From CALVLD01 sp964467585 (GTDB taxonomy: Bacteria; Bacillota; Clostridia; Christensenellales; CAG-138): 64,000 bases of DNA. The DNA lies in NCBI GenBank assembly GCA_964467585.1, contig CAYXRF010000002.1:1-64000 (forward strand). Direction: 5' to 3'. The translations under genes and the position numbers were made by a program. The notes under the pieces were generated by a model. It was not told the DNA's origin and did not search any database. It was given only the letters and a program-made list of their open reading frames with translations. Shown piece by piece: positions 16,499-24,231 of this stretch (positions within the stretch are counted from its first letter, which is position 1; every line of letters begins with the position of its first letter).

Positions 16499-16531
16499 AA
16501 CCGCCGCGGCTAAAGCACGGCCGCGACGGTT
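16499..16531. repeat. Stem-loop between the beta-helix lipoprotein gene and fprA
   Basis: AACCGCCGCGGC (16499-16510) pairs with GGCCGCGACGGTT (16519-16531), a GC-rich stem with one mismatch and a short loop. It lies 31 bp past the stop of the minus-strand lipoprotein gene. There is no U-run on either side, so it is a weak terminator or mRNA-end stabiliser. Confidence 0.5.
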
Positions 16532-16562
16532 ACATATTGCTTCTCTTCATTTGTCAGTTATT

Positions 16563-18608
16563 TTACTTAAGCGTGCTCGGCATCTCCACCTCAAATGTTG
16601 AGAACGTCTCCGCCTCGTCCATGCCTGAGAAGTCCGCTGATGTACCATAAGCTGAAACTGTTATTGTGTATTCGCTTGTGCCTTGAACGTACACGGTTCC
16701 GTCCGTTCCGATAATCGTTACGGTATTGCCGTCTTCATCGGATATAGTCCCCTCGTTATAGAGGTTAGTTACGGTGCTGTCGCCTGTAATCGTCCAAATT
16801 GAGTCGCTGCTGATGTAAACGGAGCAATAACCGCTTCCGCCTTCGCCTGCCCACGTCTCATCGTCTGTTATTGCGCCGACAAGGCTGCTTCCTGACGTCA
16901 TATAGAAATCAAGCTGACTAATGCTGTCCCAAATAACGTCTCCATTCATAAGCTGGTCAACGGCAGTGAAAGTACAGTCCGCGCCATTCGAGCCGGTGCT
17001 GCCCCATCCGCGTTGGTTTGCGTTGCCCGTGCATTGCAGTAAGAATTCACAATCAGCCGCTTGCTCTATTGTAACAGAGGATAACAAAATGTGACTTTCA
17101 GTGTTTGTTGTGTAGATTAACCCCCCGTTATTTGAAGTCAACGTGCCGCCAACCATCTGGAACGTGCTGTTGCCAACCTCCGAGTCGCCCGACATGCTCT
17201 GATACACAATGACCGTCCACGTTGTGTCATTCTGCGAATCATCGTTCATATTGCCGTAAAGATCGGTGTTGAAAAGGTATAGGCTGTTAAGTCCCTCAAT
17301 ACAGACGGCTTCCGAACCATTTGCCGTAAGCGTGGCTTCGTTAACTGCGATGTTTGCCGTGCAGTAAACAGCAGGAGAACCGGTGCCGTTTGATGTGTAG
17401 CTTCCGCCGCTTAACACCATTGTTCCGCCGCCCCTGTCCGAACGTATTGCCGCTGAAGAATTACCCTCGGTTGTAACAGTCAGATCCCATGCGTAAAGTG
17501 TTCCGCCGCCTGCAACATGAACGCCGCCTGATGTGTCCTGTTGTGTTGCTATTGTTGCCCCCGCGATATAAACCTTGCCCGTCCCATATGCAAAGACGCC
17601 TGCGCCGCCCGAGCTGTCAGTTTCAAATGTGCCGCCGCTGATTAGCGCAGTTCCGTCAATCACAAGAAGTCCCGCACCAACGCCATAGAAGCTTGCGCTG
17701 TCACCGCCCGTGCTGTCGGATGATATACGGCTGAGAATAATATCCTTAAACAGCACAGTTGCGCCGTTCGTCACCAGTATTGCATTTTCGTCTGAACCTG
17801 CGGAGGTGCATGTGTCGCCCTCAATCGTTGTATCGGCGTCGTATGTTGACACAGATGTATATTGGGACGGTGCGGATGAGCCGCCGCCTGCCGAGCCGCC
17901 TCCCGCAGAACCGCCTGAAGCTGTGCCGTCAGACGAAGCAAGCTCCGCATCAATAATTGTAACTGATGTAATGTTGCTGTTTTCGTCAATAACTATCTCG
18001 ATAATGCTGCCCACAACAATATCCGCATAAGCGACGGCAGTCGCTTCACCGTCTTTTGACGAATAGATTACCGATTCATCGATGATGAGCAATGTTGCGC
18101 ATATGCCGCTCTTTACAAAAGTGCTGCTGCCTGTTGCTGTGCCGCCACCCGGCATTGTTGCGTCATCGTTTTGCATTATTGTCGTGCCCGGGCTTTCCGT
18201 ATCCTCTGACGTTGAATCATCAGCGGGAGGAGTATTGTCCGAAATTTGTCCTGTTTGTCCCGCAGAACCGTCGGTCGGCATATCCGGGGGGGTTTGTCCG
18301 GAGCCTGTCGAGCCGTCTGATGGCATTGTCGGAGGCGTCTGACCGCTTTGTCCGCCGCCAAAATCGCCTGAACCGCCGAAATCTCCAAAGCCGCCCATCT
18401 GACCTGCACCCGTCTCCGACTCTGTAACTATCGACAACGATAGCGTATTCCCATCGATGCTTTCAACATATGCGTCCACGGTTGAAGAAGCAAGGCTGAG
18501 TATGTTTAACGTTTCATCGTTGTTTGCATTGTTATTTGTGACGCATCCCGTCAGCATAAGCGTGCCTGCCATACACAGGCTTGTAAGAATCGCAATAATC
18601 TTTTTCAT
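16563..18608 (-). CDS. Large parallel beta-helix lipoprotein of unknown function
   Basis: A 681-residue surface lipoprotein: signal with lipobox LTGC at about residues 19-22, a Gly/Gln/Pro/Ser-rich low-complexity region at about 65-150 (QTPPTMPSDGSTGSGQTPPD), a small domain (ATLLIIDESVIYSSKDGEA, about 165-220), a GGSAGGGSAGGG linker, and then about 400 residues of repeating turns such as LLVIDGTALISGGTFETDSS and KVYIAGATIATQQDTSGGV, typical of right-handed beta-helices of adhesin or polysaccharide-binding type. No catalytic residues of polysaccharide lyases are recognised. It is divergent from the two-component system at 18760, with shared direct repeats between them, suggesting direct regulation. 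Probably a cell-surface adhesin or carbohydrate binder; function inferred only from architecture. Confidence 0.85.
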   Translation of the reverse strand: MKKIIAILTSLCMAGTLMLTGCVTNNNANNDETLNILSLASSTVDAYVESIDGNTLSLSIVTESETGAGQMGGFGDFGGSGDFGGGQSGQTPPTMPSDGSTGSGQTPPDMPTDGSAGQTGQISDNTPPADDSTSEDTESPGTTIMQNDDATMPGGGTATGSSTFVKSGICATLLIIDESVIYSSKDGEATAVAYADIVVGSIIEIVIDENSNITSVTIIDAELASSDGTASGGSAGGGSAGGGSSAPSQYTSVSTYDADTTIEGDTCTSAGSDENAILVTNGATVLFKDIILSRISSDSTGGDSASFYGVGAGLLVIDGTALISGGTFETDSSGGAGVFAYGTGKVYIAGATIATQQDTSGGVHVAGGGTLYAWDLTVTTEGNSSAAIRSDRGGGTMVLSGGSYTSNGTGSPAVYCTANIAVNEATLTANGSEAVCIEGLNSLYLFNTDLYGNMNDDSQNDTTWTVIVYQSMSGDSEVGNSTFQMVGGTLTSNNGGLIYTTNTESHILLSSVTIEQAADCEFLLQCTGNANQRGWGSTGSNGADCTFTAVDQLMNGDVIWDSISQLDFYMTSGSSLVGAITDDETWAGEGGSGYCSVYISSDSIWTITGDSTVTNLYNEGTISDEDGNTVTIIGTDGTVYVQGTSEYTITVSAYGTSADFSGMDEAETFSTFEVEMPSTLK

Positions 18609-18648
18609 TTTGTAAAGCCTCCTCGTATTTATTTGGTTTACAATTCAT

Positions 18649-18739
18649 ATTGTAAGCATAATTCTTAAAAGCTTCTGAAACCTTCAAAAGTTTTTTTAAG
18701 TATGTAATTTCAGACTTTTTTCAGATATAATGGTATAAT
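18649..18739. promoter_or_regulatory. Divergent promoters with paired 11-bp-spaced repeats, predicted response-regulator boxes
   Basis: Plus side: TTTCAGA at 18708-18714 and again at 18719-18725, offset 11 bp, with -10 TATAAT at 18734-18739 (another TATAAT at 18726-18731). Minus side: TTTCAGA at 18680-18674 and TTTAAGA at 18669-18663, also offset 11 bp, with -10 TACAAT at 18654-18649. In both directions the first repeat begins exactly 26 bp before the -10 and covers the -35 position, where no TTGACA exists. This is the arrangement expected of promoters activated by an OmpR-family regulator. Confidence 0.65.
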
Positions 18740-18759
18740 AAAGTTTGAGGTGAGTTAAT

Positions 18760-19437
18760 ATGAAGGTACTTATCGTTGAAGATGAAAAGAGGCTTGCTCA
18801 AGCGCTGGAGTACATTCTGCGTCAACAGAAGTTCTACACGGATGTTGTATATAACGGCAACGATGCTTACGACTATGCATCCTCAATGGATTATGATGTT
18901 ATTGTGCTTGACGTTATGCTGCCCGGAATGAACGGTTTTGACGTTGCCAAGAAGCTGCGGCAGGATAAGAACGAAATCCCCATTTTGATGTTAACCGCAC
19001 GGGGCGCCACAAGCGACAAGGTCGGCGGGTTAAACAGCGGAGCGGACGATTATATGACCAAGCCGTTTGAACCTGAAGAGCTGATCGCTCGGTTAAACGC
19101 GCTTACACGCCGCCACGGCGCTGTGATAATCGATGAGCTTTCATTTGGCGATATTCGTCTTGACCTTAACTCATCGGAGCTTATATGCGGGGCTGAGTCT
19201 ATCAAGCTGAATTATAAGGAATTTGCCATAATGAAGCTGTTTATGCTGACGCCAAGCTCCATACTCACCAAGGACAAGCTTATTGATGATGTATGGGGGT
19301 TTGATTCCGATGCTGTTGACAACAATGTTGAGGCATATATATCATTCCTGCGAAAAAAGCTCAAATTTGTTGGGTCTGCCGTTGTGATACGCAATCAGCA
19401 AAAGCTGGGTTACAGACTGGAGGCTCATTCATGCTAA
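18760..19437 (+). CDS. OmpR/PhoB-family response regulator
   Basis: A 225-residue DNA-binding regulator. Receiver domain at 1-115 with acidic pocket EDEK near the start, phospho-acceptor Asp in VIVLDVMLPGMNG (about residue 51), conserved Thr in MLTARG and Lys in MTKPFEPEEL. A winged-helix Trans_reg_C domain fills 125-225 (LNYKEFAIMKLFM, VEAYISFLRKKL, LGYRLE). SD GAGGTGAG lies upstream. The kinase gene overlaps its end by 7 bp. It is divergent from the beta-helix lipoprotein gene and is the natural candidate to bind the repeats in the shared intergenic region, giving autoregulation and control of the lipoprotein. Confidence 0.95.
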   Translation: MKVLIVEDEKRLAQALEYILRQQKFYTDVVYNGNDAYDYASSMDYDVIVLDVMLPGMNGFDVAKKLRQDKNEIPILMLTARGATSDKVGGLNSGADDYMTKPFEPEELIARLNALTRRHGAVIIDELSFGDIRLDLNSSELICGAESIKLNYKEFAIMKLFMLTPSSILTKDKLIDDVWGFDSDAVDNNVEAYISFLRKKLKFVGSAVVIRNQQKLGYRLEAHSC

Positions 19438-20654
19438 AGAAGCTGCGTGGAAAATTTGTGCTTATAAATATGTCGCTTGTTGGGGTAACGCTTTTCATTG
19501 CAGCAATAGTCGTCTGCGTAATCCGCTATTCATCCGTAAGGGTTGATATGATGACCTCAATGCAGGCGCAGCTTGAACAGTATTCGCATCCTGACGGTAT
19601 GGATATGCACCAAACCGAGATAGGCGTTGGCAGACCGCAAATCAACACAGAGATTCCCGTTTTGATCGTTCGGCTTGATAAATCGGGGAATGAGATAACC
19701 ACGCTTTCCGACAGCGTGTATATTGAAGAAAGTACGTTGAACTCCGCCATCGGGCAGATTAGAAACAGTTCCAATCTCACCGGCACGATAGACGGGTATG
19801 GCCTGACATATATGATGATTGGCGGCGATGGTGATACAACAATCGCGTTTGCTGACTCCGGCTATCCTGTGACAATAACGCTCAGGCTTGGGCTTATACT
19901 CGCGCTTTGCTTCGTCGGCTTTATGACTCTTCTCTTTTTCATCAGTCTTTTTCTTGCAAATACGGCAATTCGTCCCATTGATAGGGCATGGGAGCAGCAA
20001 AAGCGTTTTGTTGCCGATGCCTCTCATGAGTTGAAAACGCCCCTTACCGTGATACTTGCCAACAACAGGATTGTTAAGTCCCATGCCAAAGAAAGCGTTG
20101 AGAGTCAATCGCAATGGCTTGACAGCACCGAGGATGAAGCCGAACAGATGCGGTCTTTGATAGCGGATATGCTTTCGCTTGCACAGATTGAGGCAAGTGA
20201 AGGCACAAGGTGCTTTTCTGAAGTTAACCTGTCAAAAGCTGTCTCACGCGCCTACTTTCAGTTTGAAGCTGTTGCCTACGAAAAAGGTGTTGCCGTTAAT
20301 GCTGATATTGAAGAGGGGATTGTTATATCCGGCGATGAATCAAAGCTTAGGCAGCTCTTTGCAACTCTTATTGATAATGCAATCAAGTATGAGCCAAAAG
20401 ACGGTCGCGTCGACATTTCTCTCCGTAAAAAGAGCGGTAGGGCAATATTCTCTGTTACCAATCACGGTTCCGTAATTGACAAAGAGGATATTCCTTATGT
20501 TTTTGATCGCTTTTATCGCGCAGACGCTTCCCGCTCTTCGGACGGAAGCGGGCTTGGGCTTGCGATAGCTAAAAACATTGCCGCAATGCACAAGGGGGCG
20601 CTGCGCGTAACCTCCTGTCCTGCGGAAGGTACGACATTCGTTGCCGTTCTGTGA
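19431..20654 (+). CDS. Membrane sensor histidine kinase (HisKA type)
   Basis: Partner kinase of the adjacent regulator, 407 residues. Two membrane helices (about 8-30 and 145-170) enclose an extracytoplasmic sensor region of about 115 residues of unknown fold. The phospho-acceptor His is in the H-box FVADASHELKTPLT at about 200. The catalytic domain has the N-box LIDNAIKYEP, the G1 box DIPYVFDRFYRAD and G2 SDGSGLGLAIAKNI. No HAMP domain is obvious between the second helix and the H-box. The 7-bp overlap with the regulator gene implies coupled translation. The signal is unknown; proximity to a surface lipoprotein suggests an envelope cue. Confidence 0.95.
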   Translation: MLKKLRGKFVLINMSLVGVTLFIAAIVVCVIRYSSVRVDMMTSMQAQLEQYSHPDGMDMHQTEIGVGRPQINTEIPVLIVRLDKSGNEITTLSDSVYIEESTLNSAIGQIRNSSNLTGTIDGYGLTYMMIGGDGDTTIAFADSGYPVTITLRLGLILALCFVGFMTLLFFISLFLANTAIRPIDRAWEQQKRFVADASHELKTPLTVILANNRIVKSHAKESVESQSQWLDSTEDEAEQMRSLIADMLSLAQIEASEGTRCFSEVNLSKAVSRAYFQFEAVAYEKGVAVNADIEEGIVISGDESKLRQLFATLIDNAIKYEPKDGRVDISLRKKSGRAIFSVTNHGSVIDKEDIPYVFDRFYRADASRSSDGSGLGLAIAKNIAAMHKGALRVTSCPAEGTTFVAVL

Positions 20655-20718
20655 TGATAGTCGTGAAATTATGAACCGTTCGGACCTTGATAAAGCTCGA
20701 CTTGGGATAAAAACAGTA

Positions 20719-20746
20719 TTGACAGCCGCGACACGGATGCTAAAAT
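20719..20746 (+). promoter_or_regulatory. Predicted promoter giving a leaderless ogg transcript
   Basis: Perfect TTGACA (20719-20724), 16-bp spacer, TAAAAT (20741-20746). The ATG of the glycosylase is only 7 nt past the -10 box, so transcription would begin at or one base before the A of the start codon. No Shine-Dalgarno is present upstream. Confidence 0.6.
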
Positions 20747-20753
20747 AAAGCGT

Positions 20754-21626
20754 ATGGATATTAATGTGGGCAATGACAGCATAACGTTTTGTGGCGTTAA
20801 CTGTTTTGATTTGACAAAAAGCTGCTCTTGCGGGCAGGCTTTCCGCTGGCGTCCATATGCCGACGGTATGCTTGGCGTGGTGTACGGCAAGCCAATGTAT
20901 GCAGCGCAGTTTGCGGACAAAATAATCGTACGCGCCGCAAGCATCGCCCCTTCTGATGCTGCTTTATGTGCGCACTATTTTGACCTCGGCAGGGATTATG
21001 CTTCCATCGAGTCGCAAGCGGCGTCCGATCCAAAGCTTGCTGTTTGTTTCCCCGCAGCGTGTGGGATACGGGTTTTCAATCAAGAGCCGTTTGAAGCGTT
21101 AATTTCGTTTATCATTTCTCAAAACAACAACATTAAACGTATTTCAGGTATTATCGAAAGACTTTGCGCACTTTGCGGCAGCCCGATTGATTTTTTGGGC
21201 GAAACGCTGTATTCCTTCCCCACGCCTCAAAGCATCGCCGCACTTACCATCGAGCAGCTGACCGATATCGGATCTGGCTATCGTGCGCCATTTATCGTTT
21301 CAGCCGCGCAGAGAATATGCGATGGCTATGAGCTTGACGCCCTTCGTGATTTTTCTCTTGATGACGCCCGCAAAGAGCTTCTAAGCTTTTATGGCGTCGG
21401 TCCCAAGGTTGCTGATTGCGTATTGCTGTTTTCGCTTGGACATACGGATGCTTTTCCTATTGACGTATGGATTGACCGAGCCGTTCGTGCGCTTTACTTT
21501 GACGGTGGCGAAGCAAAAAAGCAGGAGCTTGTTCAGGCTGCCTCTCGGCTTGGCGAATATTCCGGCATACTTCAGCAATACATATTTCAGTATGCGCGTC
21601 AGGTCGGAAAGAGCGGTCTCGCATAA
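20754..21626 (+). CDS. ogg: 8-oxoguanine DNA glycosylase/AP lyase, OGG1-like
   Basis: Bifunctional base-excision repair enzyme that removes 8-oxoguanine. The 290-residue protein has the N-terminal OGG domain (QAFRWRPYADGMLGVV), then the helix-hairpin-helix core with FIISQNNNIKRI (the Asn-Asn-Asn loop of OGG1 enzymes), hairpin YGVGPKVADC holding the catalytic Lys218, and Asp237 in PIDVWID. The Lys-Asp spacing of 19 equals that of human OGG1 (249/268). Clostridial OGG1-like enzymes of this size are known. It is transcribed from its own promoter, predicted to yield a leaderless mRNA. No operon partner upstream; the NlpC/P60 gene downstream has its own promoter. Confidence 0.93.
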   Translation: MDINVGNDSITFCGVNCFDLTKSCSCGQAFRWRPYADGMLGVVYGKPMYAAQFADKIIVRAASIAPSDAALCAHYFDLGRDYASIESQAASDPKLAVCFPAACGIRVFNQEPFEALISFIISQNNNIKRISGIIERLCALCGSPIDFLGETLYSFPTPQSIAALTIEQLTDIGSGYRAPFIVSAAQRICDGYELDALRDFSLDDARKELLSFYGVGPKVADCVLLFSLGHTDAFPIDVWIDRAVRALYFDGGEAKKQELVQAASRLGEYSGILQQYIFQYARQVGKSGLA

Positions 21627-21716
21627 CAGATACGAAAGTTCGTCCACTTTTTTGTGCAGCACTCATCGTTTTTAATTATTTGCCCATCTTTTCATAAAAT
21701 GTTTACATTTTTTCTG

Positions 21717-21745
21717 TCGAAATGTGTCGCGTCATATGGTATAAT
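21717..21745 (+). promoter_or_regulatory. Predicted extended -10 promoter of the NlpC/P60 gene
   Basis: TATAAT (21740-21745) preceded by TATGG (extended -10); the -35 position at 17-bp spacing is TCGAAA (21717-21722). It is 58 bp upstream of the start codon. Confidence 0.6.
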
Positions 21746-21803
21746 GCTGTAAGGGTTCTATGCTGTATCGGCTTGTTGTTTTCGATGCGGAAAGGGGTGC
21801 GTT

Positions 21804-23165
21804 ATGTCAAAGGGCAGCGGTTCATTCACGGCATTTATAAGATGGTTTCGAGTTCCTTTGATAGTTGTATGTGCGATGCTGGCAATCATTTTTTTGATTC
21901 TTCCGCTTGTTTTTGCCCGCGGCGTTGTTGACGTCTCCTCCGGCACAAACGCAAGCGCGTCGCCTCAAGCGTTCACTCCTGCCCCTGCGGACGATACTCC
22001 TGCTCCGACCGCCGAGCCTTTGGCATCGGTATCCCCTTCTTATTCTCCTACTCAAACTCCTGATGCTTCTTCTGATCCCTTTGCGGACGTTACATATAGC
22101 CTTGGTGACGTTGACGATGAGATAATCAATATTCAGATACGTCTTATGGAGCTTTTTTATATGTCATCCGACGAGCCGGAAAACGTATATAACGCCTCTG
22201 TTGAAAACGCTGTCAAGATATTTCAGCGCACCCATTATCTCACACAAACCGGTGTGGCTGATGGGGCTCTGCTTACTTTGCTGTACTCTGATTCCGCGAT
22301 GGAATATGTTATTGAATACGGCAATGTGGGTGAGGATGTTGCCACGCTTCAGGAGCGTCTTTGTGCGCTTGGTTACTATGACGATAAGCAGAATGGTTAT
22401 TTCGGCGTTGCAACGCGGCGTGCTCTAACCCTTTTTCAGTCTGTAAACGGGCTTGACTCGGATGGGTCTGCTGATATAGACACGCGTGAGCTGTTGTTTT
22501 CAGCGGACGCGCTTATGCCTGGCGGTGCAACACCATCGCCCTCGCCAACGCCTACCCCAACGCCCCGCCCGACTGCGACGCCTTCGCCCCGTCCCACCGC
22601 AACGCCCCGTCCTACCGCAACGCCTACGCCAACGCCCAAGCCATCCCCCACCCCATCGGGCGGTTCGACTCCCGCGCCTTCAACGCCAACACCTACGCCA
22701 ACACCTACACCTACTGCTTCCCCAGCGCCAACCGCTTCGCCCACTCCCACAACGTCTAATGATCCGGTGGTTCCGCCTTCAAACAATGTTGAGGGGTTTA
22801 TATCGTCGCTTGAAGCGCAGCTTGGCAAGCCCTATGTGCTGGGTGGAAACGGTCCGAATGTGTTTGACTGCTCCGGGCTTGTATACTACTGCCTTGATCA
22901 ATGCGGCATCAATGTAGGCAGGCTGACCGCCGCAGGATATGCTGTCTATTCCGGTTGGACAAAGATATACAGCTCCTCTGAGCTTCAGCGCGGCGACCTC
23001 ATCTTCTACTACAACGATGCGCACACCCATATATCCCATGTTGCCGTTTATCTTGGCAACGGTGCATATATCCATGCTTCCAGTTCCCGCGGAATAGTCT
23101 GTGTTACAGATTTTGGAACCTGGTCAAACAGTCATTTTGCTTGGGGCAGGAGGGTGTTTGGCTGA
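21804..23165 (+). CDS. NlpC/P60 cell-wall endopeptidase with peptidoglycan-binding domains and Pro/Thr-rich linker
   Basis: Exported murein hydrolase of 453 residues that should cut D-Glu/DAP-type peptide bonds. N-terminal membrane anchor/signal at about 14-38; Ala/Pro/Thr-rich spacer; two PG_binding_1-like repeats (about 95-155 and 165-225, for example VATLQERLCALGYYDDKQNG and FGVATRRALTLFQ); a low-complexity TPTPTP/RPTATP linker at about 235-325; then the NlpC/P60 domain with nucleophile Cys356 in FDCSGL, His in HISHVAVYLGNG and a third polar residue in YIHASS. SD AAAGGGG precedes the ATG. The linker is encoded by GC-rich near-repeats. It is followed after one base by the WYL regulator gene. 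Confidence 0.95.
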   Translation: MSKGSGSFTAFIRWFRVPLIVVCAMLAIIFLILPLVFARGVVDVSSGTNASASPQAFTPAPADDTPAPTAEPLASVSPSYSPTQTPDASSDPFADVTYSLGDVDDEIINIQIRLMELFYMSSDEPENVYNASVENAVKIFQRTHYLTQTGVADGALLTLLYSDSAMEYVIEYGNVGEDVATLQERLCALGYYDDKQNGYFGVATRRALTLFQSVNGLDSDGSADIDTRELLFSADALMPGGATPSPSPTPTPTPRPTATPSPRPTATPRPTATPTPTPKPSPTPSGGSTPAPSTPTPTPTPTPTASPAPTASPTPTTSNDPVVPPSNNVEGFISSLEAQLGKPYVLGGNGPNVFDCSGLVYYCLDQCGINVGRLTAAGYAVYSGWTKIYSSSELQRGDLIFYYNDAHTHISHVAVYLGNGAYIHASSSRGIVCVTDFGTWSNSHFAWGRRVFG

Positions 23166-23166
23166 T

Positions 23167-24156
23167 ATGATGAAGGTCCGAATGCTGACGCTTCTGGATA
23201 TTCTCCATCGCAAGACGGATGAGGAGCATATACTCAACGGGCAGTCGCTTGTTGTTGAGCTTAATAACAACGGTTTTCGCACAGACAGACGTTCGGTATA
23301 CCGTGATATTGAGGCTTTGAAGGAGTTTGGAGAGGACGTCGTTACCACATCAAAGGGCTTCTACCTAAGAAACAGGCGCTTCAGTCTTGCCGAGATTATG
23401 CTTTTGATATCCGCTGTTCAGGCTGCCCCGTTCATCACCCAAAGCAAGACCGAAAGTCTTATTGCAAAGCTGACGTCATTTCTGAGCGAATATCAAGAAA
23501 AAGGGCTGCGGAATGCTTCAAACATAGGCGGAGTTAAATTCCGCAATGAGGAAGTATATCGCACGATCGAGATGATAAACTATGGTATCGCCGCACGCAG
23601 GCAGATATCATTTTTATATTACAAGCGCAATATTTCAAAAAGAGACGTTGTACAGCGTCAAGGCAAGCGGTATGAGACAAGCCCTTACGCAATGGTTTGG
23701 GTTCAGGACAGATACTATCTGATATCAAACATGAATGGACATGAGGGGCTGACGCATTTTAGGCTTGACCGAATACGCGATGTGAAAATTGAAAACGTAC
23801 CATCAAGACCGTCCAACGAGGTCAGTGAGTATGCGGACGGCTTTGATGCGTCTGATTACGCCTCAAAGTGCCTCAATATGTTTGGCGGTGAGATCTCGCG
23901 GATACTCATCCGCTGCCAAAATGAGCTTTTGAACGAGGTTGTCGATCGCTTTGGGGATACCACTCCCGTTAAGCGCGATGGAGACTCTCAGTTCATCGCG
24001 CTTATTAACGCCGCAGTGAGCGATGGCCTTGTAAACTGGGTTTGTCAGTTTGCTGGACGCATTGAAGTATTGGAGCCTGTTGAGCTTCGCGCACGAATAA
24101 CTCAGAAATTCCGCGATGCGCTTCATCTCTATGGTGAAGGCGGTGACGTCAAATAA
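23167..24156 (+). CDS. WYL-domain transcriptional regulator
   Basis: A 329-residue regulator: N-terminal winged helix (MLTLLDILHRKTDEE; RTDRRSVYRDIEALKEFG) and a WYL domain in the middle (QISFLYYKRN; SPYAMVWVQDRYYLISN; THFRLDRIRDVKI), followed by a WCX-type C-terminal extension. WYL domains usually sense a nucleotide or nucleic-acid ligand. The ATG at 23167 was chosen; it begins one base after the NlpC/P60 stop with AGGAGGG 14 nt upstream. A second ATG follows at once. Target genes cannot be told; it may regulate its own operon. No recognisable defence genes are near, though WYL regulators often control such systems. Confidence 0.9.
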   Translation: MMKVRMLTLLDILHRKTDEEHILNGQSLVVELNNNGFRTDRRSVYRDIEALKEFGEDVVTTSKGFYLRNRRFSLAEIMLLISAVQAAPFITQSKTESLIAKLTSFLSEYQEKGLRNASNIGGVKFRNEEVYRTIEMINYGIAARRQISFLYYKRNISKRDVVQRQGKRYETSPYAMVWVQDRYYLISNMNGHEGLTHFRLDRIRDVKIENVPSRPSNEVSEYADGFDASDYASKCLNMFGGEISRILIRCQNELLNEVVDRFGDTTPVKRDGDSQFIALINAAVSDGLVNWVCQFAGRIEVLEPVELRARITQKFRDALHLYGEGGDVK

Positions 24157-24175
24157 AATATCTTGTTTTTATGGG

Positions 24176-24204
24176 TTGAAGTTTGTGTACGGTTCACATA
24201 TACT
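24176..24204 (+). promoter_or_regulatory. Predicted sigma-A promoter of fbp
   Basis: TTGAAG (24176-24181), 17-bp spacer, TATACT (24199-24204), 28 bp upstream of the fbp start codon. Confidence 0.55.
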
Positions 24205-24231
24205 TACTCTATTAACACTTTGGAGGTTATC

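Noticed and set aside
19557..20114. Minus-strand 185-aa frame opposite the histidine kinase gene
   Set aside because: Antisense shadow of a well-defined kinase; no domain or SD.
22436..22828. Minus-strand 130-aa Gly/Val-rich frame
   Set aside because: It is the complement of the TP-rich linker of the NlpC/P60 gene; composition is an artefact of the repeats.
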